Of a DNA stretch of 64,000 bases, positions 35,874 to 45,900 are shown one piece after another. Source of the DNA: Rhodococcus rhodnii (GTDB taxonomy: Bacteria > Actinomycetota > Actinomycetes > Mycobacteriales > Pseudonocardiaceae); assembly GCA_000720375.1 (NCBI GenBank), contig JOAA01000001.1:310001-374000 (forward strand), in the 5' to 3' direction. The position numbers were made by a program, and so were the translations under genes. The notes beneath the pieces are model-generated. The model did not search any database. It was not told the origin of the DNA and worked only from the letters and a program-made list of their open reading frames with translations. Position 1 is the stretch's first letter. Each line of letters begins with the position of its first letter.

Positions 35874-36964
35874 TTCCCGGGCCAGGAAATGATCCTGGGC
35901 TCCAAATCGCCGGGCAGGGTCGCGACCTTGCTCACCGTTCCATCGCTACCCACACGGGCGATCACCACGGCATCCGAGGAGATCCGCACGGCGAGCACAA
36001 GCGCGTCGCCCAGAACACGGACGCCGTAGACAGCGCCGGTGTTGTTGCCGAAAGCGCTGCCGAGATCACGAGCGAGTTGTGTGGTGGTCACGGGAGACCG
36101 ATGCAACTCCGCAGTCACCCCATCGGCACCGAACGACCGCGCCTCGAACCAGGCGATGCGCTTCGAACCCGGATCGGACACGTCCTCCCCCAACGCCACG
36201 GCGAGATCGCTCGGGTCGATCCATCCGGCTCGGCCGGTCGCGTCCAGCAACACGCTGCTGCCCTGGATCTTCTTTGCCGGTGGCAAAACCTCGGCACGGG
36301 TCAGCCGCTTGCCATCCGTCTGTGCCCAGCCGCCAAGCCCGCCGAGGCGGAACGGAACACCGGTCGCGGACGCCCAGCCGACTGTCCCATCGGTATGGAC
36401 CGCTGGAGTGCCTGGTGACGCAGAGGAACTGATCGGCTCGCACTTGTCGGTCGGCGAGTCCCAAGTGGACAGCAGGCACCAGCCCGACGCTCGCATGTAG
36501 ACATCGGCATCCGGCGACCCGCCGTTGGCCGGGCGCTTCGCCAGCAACACTCGGTCATTGCCGGGCAGGGCGGCAGGTGCCCACTCCGCGCCACCGACCT
36601 TGGTCGTCCGGAAGTCCGCCAGCTCGACCACACCCTGACTGTCCACAACCGACCGCAGGGACGGGTCAAACGGGGACACCACCACCGAGGCCGCTGGAAT
36701 GGTCGACGAACCGTACGTCTGACCGTCGGCCTGTAGCGGGATGGACGCGTAGCCTCCCGCTCCCCGGGACACCGCACACCGCGTACGCACTTCACCCGAA
36801 CGTACGTCAACCAAAAGCACCTCATCGGGGTCTTGCAACACCGCCAATGAGGTGTCCAATGGCCACGAACATGCCGCAGGCCGGGACGGCTGGTCTTCCG
36901 ATGTACAGCCAGCGAGCACCAGCGCGATTGAGACCACCGAACAGGTTAATTGCCGTGATCGCAA
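35870..36964 (-). CDS. Lipoprotein next to eccB
   Basis: A 364-residue predicted lipoprotein: short basic start, hydrophobic core and lipobox LVLAGC (Cys20), so it is anchored on the outer face of the membrane. The mature domain has repeated beta-strand blocks (VLLVDVRSGEVRTRCAVSRG, DALVLAVRISSDAVVIARVG) suggestive of a beta-propeller-like sensor, and four or more cysteines. Start is TTG 36964 with AAAGGCGG upstream. Codon 6 is the rare leucine codon TTA, which in actinomycetes can make translation depend on the bldA tRNA. It converges on eccB, the stops overlapping by four bases. It is probably an ESX-associated lipoprotein, but the family is not recognised. Confidence 0.75.
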   Translation of the reverse strand: MRSRQLTCSVVSIALVLAGCTSEDQPSRPAACSWPLDTSLAVLQDPDEVLLVDVRSGEVRTRCAVSRGAGGYASIPLQADGQTYGSSTIPAASVVVSPFDPSLRSVVDSQGVVELADFRTTKVGGAEWAPAALPGNDRVLLAKRPANGGSPDADVYMRASGWCLLSTWDSPTDKCEPISSSASPGTPAVHTDGTVGWASATGVPFRLGGLGGWAQTDGKRLTRAEVLPPAKKIQGSSVLLDATGRAGWIDPSDLAVALGEDVSDPGSKRIAWFEARSFGADGVTAELHRSPVTTTQLARDLGSAFGNNTGAVYGVRVLGDALVLAVRISSDAVVIARVGSDGTVSKVATLPGDLEPRIISWPGN

Positions 36965-37026
36965 CTGGCCGCCTTTCGTCGGGTGTGCCTATTCTGCCAT
37001 TGGATTGACTCATCAGGGGGCGACAC

Positions 37027-39639
37027 ATGAGTTTTTCATACGAACAGCTCGCCGCGAAAGCAGGCGTCGACCCATGGAAGCTGCGGGACAAGCTCACCGC
37101 GGGCAATCCGGCCGAGATCACCAACCTGGCCAAGACGTTCGCCGATGCCAGCGGCGAGGCGCAACTGTCGACCGACCTGGCCAAGGAAGCGTCCGAACTC
37201 ACCGCACAGGGCTACACAGTGGACAACAGCCCGGTGCACGATCCGGCGAAACACGTTCAGGACACCAAGAAGCTGCTTGGCGACGGCGGCGAGAAGATGG
37301 GCAAGATCGCCAGAATCCTCGACTCCATCTCCGATGAGCTGGAATCGCGGATCGGCCACGCGAAGTCCGGTGTTTCCACGCTGGAAGGCGAGATCAGGAC
37401 CATCCAGGGCCAATGGGGCGAGTTCTGGCGCCAGAACCACAACATGATGGACAACAACGACCGCCAGGCCAGCCTCAACACCTACATCGAGCAAGCAGTC
37501 GGCCGGGTCAGGGAACACGGCAACGCCATCAAAACCTCGGTCGACAGCTACGAGACCACGCTCGCCACACACCTGAAATCCATGGCGGACCTGGGTTACA
37601 TCCCGCCGGACAACCTGGACGAAGGCCCGGGTGACGTCAACATCAGCGTCGACGCGGCGAACGCCGACGGTCAGCGAACCAAGGACGGCATGGGCAAGCA
37701 GCCGCCAAGCGCCGAAGGCGTCGACGCGATCCAGGACGGCTCGAGCACGATCGCCCTGCTCAACGCGAAGGTCGCCGCGGGTCATCAGCTGACCGAGGCC
37801 GAACGCGCGTACATGAACGCGTGGTACGACAAGGTCGGCGCGGACGACCTGTCGAAGATCCCCCAGTACGTCAACGATGCCGCGCCGGGCCGGACGCGCG
37901 AGGTGGTCAGCCCGATCGCCGACGGCATCATGAACCTGTCCAAACCGTACACGGCTCCCACAGGCGACACGGTTGTCCCGACGAAGGACAACATGCCCAA
38001 GGCTGTACGGGAGTTGATGGACACCCAGATCGGCCACCGCGACGAGCACACTGGCCTGCTGTGGCCGGACAAGGATCTCTCCAGCTCCAAGGACATGAAG
38101 GTCGACGGGCTGAACCGGTGGAACGGGTTCGCCGACCTGATGGAGACGTCCACTGTGGATGGCGGGACCGAGTTCACCAAGCAGCTCGGCACCGAGGCGA
38201 TCCGGGTCAAGCAGGACCTCAACGCGATCTCGGCGAACGCCACCGACGCGCTGCGGTACGGCATGTCCAGCCCGGAACAGTACGAGAAACTCAAGCAGCA
38301 GACCGCCGACACGGGTGCCAGCGACATGCTGAAGGTGGTCGGCCGCAACGAGGATGCCTCGGCGCAACTGTTGCTGGACAAGAACTCCCGGCAAGCGCTG
38401 ATGGGTCTGAACTGGCGCGACGAGGGCGGCGCGGCGGCCGTGATCCACGGTGGCACCGACCGCGATCCGAAGGACGGAGGCGGCGGAGAAGCCCAAGCCA
38501 AGGCCGCGCTGGAAGTGATCAAGGAGGTCGGCAGCGACCGCGACGGCTACCTGCACCGCATGGGCGAAGGCGTCGAGGACGCGGTGAAAGACGTTGGCGT
38601 GCAGTACATGGACGCGTTCGCCCGCGACCCCGCCGGCGAATCCCGGTACCGCAACGACTTGACGGACCCGCTCGGCCGCAAGATCGGCCACGGCTTCGAG
38701 CTCTCCGGCCGGGACCGGGACCTGTTCCTGCAGTTCATGTCCGGCACCGGTGACGACGACGCGACCGACTTCCACACCAAGGCAACCGCGTACAACCAGG
38801 TCATGGTGACCGAAGCGTTCAAGCACGGCGATCCGGCCCAGGTCAACGAGGCGCTCAAGCAGGCGGGCAGGCTGGACGGCGCGATCACGCAGGCCAACTT
38901 CGACTACACCTACGACGTGACCGACGCCAAGGACAAGGAAGCCGCGGCCGCGCACCGGGCGGAATCCATGCGCAACACCGCGCTCAAGACCGGGATCTCG
39001 GTGGCGGGCACCTTGGTGGCGGCTGGGGTCACCATCGGCACGGCCGGTACTGGCGCGGTCCTGATCGGCCCTACCGTCAGCGTGACGAACGCGCTTGTCA
39101 ACGGTGGCGCGAACTTCGCGTTCATGGACGATCCCGCGCCCGCGGCCGAACTGCCCGGGAAACGCGACGAACTGTTCCGCGACGATCGTTCTTCGTACGG
39201 ATCCCGCCGGGACTTGCTCATCACGAGTGCGGCGATCGACGCCGGTGTCATCGATCCGAAGGATCTGCCGCCTGGGCTCACCACGCGCGACGCCAACGGA
39301 AACGTGGTCCTGCGTACGCCAAGCGACCTGGACGGCAGCGAGGAAAGGAAGAACCTCAGCACGGCATCGCACCGCGCGGTCAATGCATACGAGGCGGCCC
39401 ATCAGACCAAGACGGACAGCGGAGACGTCGACACTCCGTCCTACGACACCGAACGGAACAACACCGCGTCCGGCGCACGCGACAAGGACACGCCACGAAA
39501 CTCGCCGTGGAGCAACGCGGACAGCGCACGCGTCCTGCTCTATGGCGACAACGTGTCCAAGGACGGCAAAGTCGACCGGATTTTCGAGGACCGGGTGCCG
39601 TCGGAAACGGGCAACTACTACTCGCGCAACCGGAAGTGA
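37027..39639 (+). CDS. Large putative ESX substrate (870 residues)
   Basis: ATG 37027 is preceded by a GGGGG ribosome site. The N-terminal 200 residues are helical and coiled-coil-like in the manner of WXG/PE-PPE-related secretion domains (RTIQGQWGEFWRQNHNMMDN, with a GQWG turn near residue 135). The centre carries the conserved stretch LNAKVAAGHQLTEAERAYMN (about 241-260), shared by large actinobacterial ESX-linked proteins annotated as TPR-repeat-region proteins. A hydrophobic Gly/Ala-rich segment (about 655-700, GTLVAAGVTIGTAGTGAVLI) could insert in a membrane. The C-terminal 150 residues are polar and ungrouped. No signal peptide. It is transcribed alone between lipoprotein and chaperone-like genes. 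It could be an effector or toxin, but no catalytic motif was recognised and no immunity gene is evident. Confidence 0.72.
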   Translation: MSFSYEQLAAKAGVDPWKLRDKLTAGNPAEITNLAKTFADASGEAQLSTDLAKEASELTAQGYTVDNSPVHDPAKHVQDTKKLLGDGGEKMGKIARILDSISDELESRIGHAKSGVSTLEGEIRTIQGQWGEFWRQNHNMMDNNDRQASLNTYIEQAVGRVREHGNAIKTSVDSYETTLATHLKSMADLGYIPPDNLDEGPGDVNISVDAANADGQRTKDGMGKQPPSAEGVDAIQDGSSTIALLNAKVAAGHQLTEAERAYMNAWYDKVGADDLSKIPQYVNDAAPGRTREVVSPIADGIMNLSKPYTAPTGDTVVPTKDNMPKAVRELMDTQIGHRDEHTGLLWPDKDLSSSKDMKVDGLNRWNGFADLMETSTVDGGTEFTKQLGTEAIRVKQDLNAISANATDALRYGMSSPEQYEKLKQQTADTGASDMLKVVGRNEDASAQLLLDKNSRQALMGLNWRDEGGAAAVIHGGTDRDPKDGGGGEAQAKAALEVIKEVGSDRDGYLHRMGEGVEDAVKDVGVQYMDAFARDPAGESRYRNDLTDPLGRKIGHGFELSGRDRDLFLQFMSGTGDDDATDFHTKATAYNQVMVTEAFKHGDPAQVNEALKQAGRLDGAITQANFDYTYDVTDAKDKEAAAAHRAESMRNTALKTGISVAGTLVAAGVTIGTAGTGAVLIGPTVSVTNALVNGGANFAFMDDPAPAAELPGKRDELFRDDRSSYGSRRDLLITSAAIDAGVIDPKDLPPGLTTRDANGNVVLRTPSDLDGSEERKNLSTASHRAVNAYEAAHQTKTDSGDVDTPSYDTERNNTASGARDKDTPRNSPWSNADSARVLLYGDNVSKDGKVDRIFEDRVPSETGNYYSRNRK

Positions 39640-39640
39640 G

Positions 39641-39976
39641 CTATCTGGGCTGGCCTTGGCGTGCCGCGGCTGTGGTCTGTTCGTCGGCCTGACGGGCGAG
39701 CTCCGCGGCGGCGAGCGACCGGCTGGCCAGGTCTTCCAGGTCGATGCCCGCCTTGGTCAGCTCGCTTTCCAAACCGGAGAACAGGGTGTTGAGCCGGCTG
39801 GCGGCTTCCTGCGCGCCGGCGATCTTGCCGAACGCCTCCACGGGCATCAGCCCTTGCTGCAGCTCCATCACGAGCTGGTCCTTCTTCTGCTCACGCAGCC
39901 GGCTCGCGGCCTGTTCCAGCAGCTCGGCGTCGAACACCTGGCGGTCTCCGGCGCCCCAGCCGTACGCGTCACCCAT
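39641..39976 (-). CDS. Small ESX-associated helical protein
   Basis: A 111-residue acidic, helical protein (MGDAYGWGAGDRQVFDAELL; later SRLNTLFSGLESELTKAGID), with no signal peptide, resembling the small WXG100-sized proteins coded in ESX loci but lacking a clear WXG turn. It is the last gene of the minus-strand run that starts with eccC; its stop lies one base beyond the convergent 870-residue substrate gene. It might be a secreted partner or a chaperone. The family is not recognised. Confidence 0.65.
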   Translation of the reverse strand: MGDAYGWGAGDRQVFDAELLEQAASRLREQKKDQLVMELQQGLMPVEAFGKIAGAQEAASRLNTLFSGLESELTKAGIDLEDLASRSLAAAELARQADEQTTAAARQGQPR

Positions 39977-39988
39977 CTCGCATCTCCT

Positions 39989-40543
39989 TCAACTCTGGAT
40001 CGCTCCGCATGATTCGGCGAAGTTGTCCCGCGCGTCGCGCAGTTTGCGGTCGACCTCCAGGACCTTGGCTTCGTTTTTCGTCCTTGCTACTTCGAGTTCC
40101 TGGTCGACGGCGGCCAGGAACGCGTCCAGGTCCTTGATGACCACGTGGTTCTCCGGGACGCCTGCCTGGATCAGCAGCGGTCGCTGACGCATCGGCCCGT
40201 CCTTGAAGTCGGGGGCGACACGCAAGGTCTCCTCCCAGCTCCGGTCCGGGACACGTTGGTTGTCCTGCACGTACGACGTGGCGACGCCGTGCCAGCCGAC
40301 GACCGCGCTGTGCATCGGGAACTGGGCCTGGCGGCACAGCGTGGCCGCGATCTTCTTGCCGCCAGGCAAAGGCTCGATTTGGCGCGGTACGCGGCTCGTC
40401 GTAGGCGGGGCCGTGGTGGTGGTGGTTGTGGTCGGGGCAGGTGAGGGCGTGGTCGTGGGCTGGGCCGCTGGGGGCTCGGACGTGCAGCCCGCGAGCACGC
40501 ATGCGGACAGAACGGCGATGATCTTGGTCGCCCGGTGAGTCAT
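39989..40543 (-). CDS. Small lipoprotein in the ESX operon
   Basis: The ATG 40543 start (MTHRATKIIAVLSACVLAGC) gives a clean lipoprotein signal with lipobox VLAGC; an upstream ATG at 40555 is less likely. After the Cys comes a Thr/Pro-rich spacer (TTTPSPAPTTTTTTTAPPTT), then a globular domain with a Cys in LCRQAQFPMHSAVVG and a final Cys near the C-terminus, possibly forming a disulfide. The product is about 184 residues. It lies 12 bp from the next gene and 15 bp from the previous one, within the eccC-led operon, so an envelope role in ESX function is plausible. No known family. Confidence 0.72.
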   Translation of the reverse strand: MTHRATKIIAVLSACVLAGCTSEPPAAQPTTTPSPAPTTTTTTTAPPTTSRVPRQIEPLPGGKKIAATLCRQAQFPMHSAVVGWHGVATSYVQDNQRVPDRSWEETLRVAPDFKDGPMRQRPLLIQAGVPENHVVIKDLDAFLAAVDQELEVARTKNEAKVLEVDRKLRDARDNFAESCGAIQS

Positions 40544-40558
40544 GTACCCCAGCATGAC

Positions 40559-40891
40559 TCACATCCGGTTGGCGATGTCGTTCACCACTGCTTGATTGGC
40601 CACTTGTGTTGTGGTTGCCGTGAGGTCGTCACCGGCATTGGCGACCGCGTCGGCCCGTGCTGCCTTGCTGTCACGGCCTTGTCCCGCTGAACGGGCACCC
40701 TTCGCCTGGTCCTGCTGGGCTTGGGAGAGCGCACCGGCGAACGAAGCAGCGATCGGGACGTCACCGAACGGGCTCGCGGAGACCTGAGCTCCCCGGAGCT
40801 TGTTCGACGCCTCCTCGGCCGAGTCGGCCGACTGCTTGCTGCGTCTGGCGCCGTCGCGGAGCTCACCGGTGTTGTACTTCATGTCGGACAC
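40559..40891 (-). CDS. WXG100-like small secretion-associated protein
   Basis: About 110 residues, from GTG 40891 (MSDMKYNTGELRDGARRSKQ), helical, with the Ala/Gln/Ser-rich composition of WXG100 and related ESX proteins and a central break around ASPFGDVPIAASFAGALSQA. No WXG tripeptide is present, so it belongs with the looser families (SAG-like or DUF2580-like). It starts three bases after the PPE-like gene stop. It is probably exported with or paired to the PPE-like protein; this is inferred from adjacency and size. Confidence 0.72.
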   Translation of the reverse strand: MSDMKYNTGELRDGARRSKQSADSAEEASNKLRGAQVSASPFGDVPIAASFAGALSQAQQDQAKGARSAGQGRDSKAARADAVANAGDDLTATTTQVANQAVVNDIANRM

Positions 40892-40893
40892 CG

Positions 40894-42192
40894 CTAGTTC
40901 TCCTCCCCCAAGACGCCTCGGGTGGCGGGCTGACCGCTCGACCACACGTCGTCCTCGACCATCCACTCCGGACGGTCGGCCGGCTTGCGTTTCTCCTCCT
41001 CTGTTCCACCACGGGAACCCCACGTGCTGGACGGCTCGGTGAGATAGCGGGCACGGGTCCGGCGCGCGCCGCCAGCCTCGGCCCCGGCGCCGCCTGCGTG
41101 CATCGGCGGCACGAACGGGCGGCCACCTTGTGCGGCCTCCCGCAGGCCCAACTGTTGCGCGGCATACGCCTTGGCGGCCATGTCGTTGGCTGCCTTGGCA
41201 CCGAGCTGGGCGACTGCCGGGTTCATCGCGGCGAGGCTGGGCGGCACCGCGCCGCCGTACAGACTGCCCACCGCGCCACTGGTCATCAGGGCCGGGGTCA
41301 CGCCACCGAAACCACCGAGCAGCCCGCCCGTGGTGCTCACGCCGCCCTCCAGGCCTTCGAGGCGAGAGGCGTACTGGGTCACGTCACCGAACGGTTTGCC
41401 GGTCACCGGGTCGATCCACTTCCCGCTGACCGGGTCGAATTCCCGGCCACTGCCCGGGTCGACGAGGTGCCCGGTCGTCGGGTCCTTCACCCAGCCCTGA
41501 AAATCGCCGCCTTCCTTACCGACCACTGAGGACTCCGGGAACTCGGTGCGTCCGGGGACTTCCTTGCCGTCGGTGCCAGGCCGGTCTGTGGCTGTGGTGG
41601 TTCCGGTCGGATCGCCGCCTGTCGTGACCGTTGGCGTGGCAGTCGTGCCTGTCGTCGTGCCAGCTGACGTGCTGGACGTCGTGGTGCCGGTCCCGCCGTT
41701 GGTCGCGGGAACCGGTGGCACGTCACCAGGATTGAACGCCGCGTACGCCTGCGACCACTTGTCGATCTCGCCGCTCAGCACCTCGGCTGCCTGCTCCTCG
41801 GCCCGTTTGATCGCCGCCATCCTGGAGGTGCTCAACGCGTCCTCAGGGCCGACGATCTGGTCGACCCGGGTGTTGAATTCGTGTTCCTGCTTGGATTTCG
41901 TCCACTGCGCGGCCGTCCCCACCTCGCCGGCGTTCGACAGCCCGGCCGCGACCGTGTCGGCCTGCTTCGCGATGGTCTCCAGCCAGGTCGCGATGGGCAC
42001 GGCTCGGGCGCCGAAATTCTGGTACGGCGCGCCGTACTGCGCCGTGACCTCGTCGGCGGTGCCTTTGGTGTGGGACGCCGCCGCACGGCATGCCGCCGCG
42101 AAGTTGCGCCACGCGTTTCCGACCGTGCGCAACGAATATGGCTGGCCGCTCTCCAGAATGTCGCAGGCCTCGGAATAGGAGTACTTCGCCAT
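40894..42192 (-). CDS. PPE-like ESX substrate
   Basis: A 432-residue protein in the position normally taken by a PPE or WXG-fusion substrate. The N-terminal 150 residues are helical (SYSEACDILESGQPYSLRTV, then AWRNFAAACRAAASHTKG). A Thr/Gly-rich linker follows (about 170-215). Next is a short repeat of the type DP.SG...DPVTG (VDPGSGREFDPVSGKWIDPV, then TGKPF). A Gly/Ala-rich region contains GAVGSLYGGAVPPSL. The conserved tail PEWMVEDDVWSSGQPATRGV is found at the end of many actinobacterial ESX substrates. No signal peptide. It lies between two WXG100-like genes with gaps under 20 bp, consistent with co-secretion. Confidence 0.82.
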   Translation of the reverse strand: MAKYSYSEACDILESGQPYSLRTVGNAWRNFAAACRAAASHTKGTADEVTAQYGAPYQNFGARAVPIATWLETIAKQADTVAAGLSNAGEVGTAAQWTKSKQEHEFNTRVDQIVGPEDALSTSRMAAIKRAEEQAAEVLSGEIDKWSQAYAAFNPGDVPPVPATNGGTGTTTSSTSAGTTTGTTATPTVTTGGDPTGTTTATDRPGTDGKEVPGRTEFPESSVVGKEGGDFQGWVKDPTTGHLVDPGSGREFDPVSGKWIDPVTGKPFGDVTQYASRLEGLEGGVSTTGGLLGGFGGVTPALMTSGAVGSLYGGAVPPSLAAMNPAVAQLGAKAANDMAAKAYAAQQLGLREAAQGGRPFVPPMHAGGAGAEAGGARRTRARYLTEPSSTWGSRGGTEEEKRKPADRPEWMVEDDVWSSGQPATRGVLGEEN

Positions 42193-42210
42193 CGTGCCCC
42201 CTGGGACGCC

Positions 42211-42504
42211 TCAGCCGCGGATGACCCTGCTCATCTGCTGGTTGGTGTCGACCGCGATATTGCCGACATTGCGGACCGCGTTCATCTGGCTCTGCAGCTG
42301 CCCGGTGTATTGCTGGGTTTTCTGGTGGTATTGGCTGCTGCGTTCTTCCAGCGACGATCCGGTCAGTGCGTCAAGCGCTTCGGATACGGTCGCGGACAGC
42401 TTGCTGCGCACGCCTTCCCAGACGCGGTCCCATTCCTGTTGACTGCCCTGTGTCGCTTGGGCGATCCGGGCGATGTCCTCGTTCTTGAACTCGATGTACG
42501 TCAT
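42211..42504 (-). CDS. WXG100-family (ESAT-6-like) protein
   Basis: A 97-residue protein of WXG100 size: two helices flanking WDRVWEGVRSKL at about 25-36, where the WEG tripeptide takes the place of WXG. The C-terminal half is Gln-rich and helical (SSQYHQKTQQYTGQLQSQMN). No signal peptide. It is preceded after 9 bp by another WXG100-like gene, giving the tandem pair typical of ESX loci (EsxA/EsxB-like heterodimers exported by EccC). Which of the two corresponds to EsxA cannot be settled by eye. Confidence 0.85.
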   Translation of the reverse strand: MTYIEFKNEDIARIAQATQGSQQEWDRVWEGVRSKLSATVSEALDALTGSSLEERSSQYHQKTQQYTGQLQSQMNAVRNVGNIAVDTNQQMSRVIRG

Positions 42505-42513
42505 GCCGGTCCC

Positions 42514-42852
42514 TCACATTCCGTCGTAGACAGCGCCGGACGTTCCACCGGACGCGCCACCCCGTGCGGCCTGCGTCGCCTGGTCGGAACCTTCCATCGC
42601 GACCTGCCTGAGCTTGCCGAGATCGGTCTTGAGCTGGCCGAGCGTCTCAGCCAGTGCGCGCCCGCCGCCGCCCAGCTCGTTGAACGTGGTCGAGGTGACC
42701 TGACCGGCCGGCGCCTTCATCGCGACCTCGCTCATTCCGGCCTGGTCGAGAATGCGCTTGGTAATCGTCTCCATCTCCGCCAGCGCGTTGTCCACGACCT
42801 GTTCGGCGGCCTGCACCTGGGCCAGATCGATCTTCATTCCGGGACTGCTCAC
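42514..42852 (-). CDS. WXG100-like ESX pair member
   Basis: 112 residues, GTG 42852 start chosen because of a strong AAGGAGGGG ribosome site about six bases upstream (ATG 42837 is internal). Helical N-terminal half (MKIDLAQVQAAEQVVDNALA) and a central loop (MKAPAGQVTSTTFNELGG) where WXG proteins turn, but no WXG tripeptide. It is the first small gene after eccC (99 bp gap) and forms a tandem pair with the next gene. The expected role is a partner in a secreted heterodimer. Confidence 0.82.
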   Translation of the reverse strand: MSSPGMKIDLAQVQAAEQVVDNALAEMETITKRILDQAGMSEVAMKAPAGQVTSTTFNELGGGGRALAETLGQLKTDLGKLRQVAMEGSDQATQAARGGASGGTSGAVYDGM

Positions 42853-42951
42853 GAATTCCCCTCCTTGTCGATTCCACTCCCCGGCAATCCACTGTAATCG
42901 CAGGTATCCGGTGCGATAGCGGATTTCACCGGACCGTGTACGAATCCGCTT

Positions 42952-45900
42952 TCAGTTACCGATGGTGACCGGATCCATTCTCGCCAGCTGCACCGGAACC
43001 ATTCCGAGCCGGTGGTGCACAAGCGTGCCGCGACCAGGCGGTTGTTTACGCGGCTGGACGCCGTAAAGCGCGCCTTCCTCGCGTGACGCGCTCAGCAACA
43101 CGCCAGGGAATCCAAGTTCCCGCATGGCACTGAGCACCGGATCCATCATCATCGCCTTTCCCGCGCCGCCCGCCCGGCGCGCGATGTAGAGATGCAGCCC
43201 GATCTCTCGTGCCTGCGGCAGGAAATCAACAAGCTGCGGCAACGGATTCGACACCGTGGCGACCCGGTCGTAATCGTCGACGAGGACGAAGATCTCCGGC
43301 CCGGTCCACCAGCTGCGGCTGCGCAGCTGTTCCGGGGTGACGTCCGGGCCGGGCAGTCGTTTGTCGGTGATCCCCTTGACCAGCCCGGCGATGACCTCGT
43401 TGGTCTGCTGCGCGGTGGCGGCGTAACCCAGCAGGGACTCACCGCCGAACTCGGCGACCATGGTGTGCTTGTGGTCGATGATGATCAGCTTGGCCTCGTG
43501 CGGCTCGAAGTTCTGCACGACCTGCCGCGCGACCATGCGCAGGGTGGAGGTCTTGCCGGATTCGGCGTCACCGATCAGTACCAGCCCGCGATCCTGTTTC
43601 AGGTCGAACACCAGCGGCTCGAGCCGCTGTCCTTCCAGCCCAAGGGCGATGCCCTGGCCATTGGCAGGCAGGTCGGTGAACTCCACCAGCTGAGGCAACA
43701 GCCGCACCGGCGGTGCCACGGGCCCAGTCCAGGCCTCGGACACGCGCCGCACCAGGTCGGCGACACCGACGGACAGGTCCACAGCGGTTCGCCGTCCGTC
43801 GATACGCGGGACGGCGGCAAGGTAGTGGTACTTCGCCGGGCTGGCACCGCGTCCCGGTCGATCAGCGGGTACGGCGGCTTGCAGCTTGCGGTCCACTTCG
43901 GAATCCAGCGAATCACCGAGCTTGAGCTCCAGCTTGGTACCGACCAGATCGCGCAGACCAAGCCGCAGGTCGAGGTAGCGGTTGGCGGTCACGGCCACAT
44001 GCACGCCGTAGCTGAGCGAGCGACCCATCAGCGCGGTGATCGCGGCCTCCAGGTCCTCGTACTCGCGGCAGAGGGTGGACCAGCCGTCGATCACCAGGAA
44101 CACGTCGCCGAACTTGTCGTCGGCGACATCGCCTTGCGCGCGCATGCGCCGGTAGTCGGCCATCGAATCCACGCCGAGTTCCCGGAAGCGGACTTCGCGG
44201 TCGTGCACGACGCCGCTGATCTCGGCGACGACGCGGCGGACGACTTCGGCCTCCTGACGCCCTGCGACCCGTCCAACGTGTGGCAGCCCCGCCATACCGA
44301 ACAACGTTCCGCTGAAGTCCAACGCGTAGAACTGGACTTCGGCCGGGGTGTGCCGCAGTGCGAGCGCCGCGATCAGGGTACGGAGCAAAGTGGACTTTCC
44401 CGAACCTGGCCTGCCCACGATCGCCACATGTCCCCCGGCGCCATCGAGTGCGATGGTCAACGGGTCGCGGCGCTGGTGGTACGGCCGGTCAACGGTGCCC
44501 AGCCGTACTCGCAGCGGCAGCGAATCCGGGTCGGCGCCGAGTCCTCTGCCCTCGCGCACTTGCAGATCCGGGAACAAACCGTCCAATGTATCCGGCTCGT
44601 CCAACGGCGGCAGCCAGACCTGACGCGCTGGCGAACCTTTGCCCGCCAACTGTTCCACCATCACGGTGAGCAACGAGGGGCGATCAGTCGCATCGATGTC
44701 GTCCGGGACCGGCTCGGGGACCTCCACCTGCGCGGGCACAGGTAGCAAGCCGGCCGGGAACCGCCGGATGTCCGCTGCGCCAGCAAGGACGTAAGCCGCC
44801 TCGGCCTCGTTGCCGCGATAGGCGCCGGACACGTATGCAGCACGGAACCGCTTCAACTTCGGTTCCGAGGCGTCGTCCTTCAGGAACCCGTGGCCTGGCG
44901 CGTTGGGCAGCGCGGCCGCGTCGGTCACGCCGAGCACTGCCCGGCTTTCCTGTTCCGAGAACGTACGCAGGCCGATTCGGTACGACAGATGGGATTCCAG
45001 GCCGCGCAGGCGCCCTTCATCCAGGCGCTGCGAGGCGAGCAGCAGGTGCACACCCAGCGCTCGGCCGAGCCGGCCGATCTGGGCGAACAGGTCGGCGAAG
45101 TCGGGTTTCTGGCTCAGCAGCTCGGAGAACTCGTCGACGACCACGAACAGTGTCGGCAAGGGGGCCAGCGGGACGCCGCGAAGTCTGGCCTGCTCGTAGT
45201 CACGCATTGAGACCAGATTTCCAGCCGACCGGAGTACCTCCTGTCTGCGGTTGAGCTCACCGGACAACGCTTCCTGCATCCGGTCGACCATCGTGAGGTC
45301 GCGTTCCAGGTTGGAGATCACGGCAGCGACGTGCGGCAACCGCTCCATCTCCGCGAACGTGACACCGCCCTTGAAGTCCACGAGCACCATGTTGAGCTGG
45401 ACCGGCGGATGCGTGGCCGCCATGCCGAGCACGAGGGTGCGCAGCAGTTCGGACTTGCCGGAGCCGGTCGCGCCGATGATCAGGCCGTGCGGACCCATTC
45501 CCTCGTCCGAGGACTCCTTGATGTCCAGGTGCAGCACGGTTCCGTCGGCCGAGATGCCGATGGGCACGCGCAGCCTGTCCTTCAACGGCCGCGGCTTCCA
45601 TAGCGTCTCGATGTCGAGTGCACCAGGATCATCCACATTGAGCAGACCGGGCAGTGTCTGATCCACGGTAGACAGATCTTCGCTCTGCGCGGTGGCGACA
45701 TCGAGTCGGTAGCCGGACAGCTGCCGCGCCAAGGCCTCGGCCACCGGTATGGCCAGGGAGGCGGCTGTGCCGAGGTGATCCTGCTGCGAGCCGACGCGTA
45801 CGTCGAGCCTGCCATCGTCCACAGTGAGCTGCATGCCGTGTTGAGTGACGAGGTCGGATGCCCTGCCGTCGAGGTCGACAACGGTGACGGCCTGCAGCCC

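Noticed and set aside
37036..39402. 788-codon open frame antisense to the 870-residue ESX substrate
   Set aside because: Typical GC-rich shadow frame; Val/Arg/His-rich composition, no motif, no ribosome site, while the plus strand has clear coding signals.
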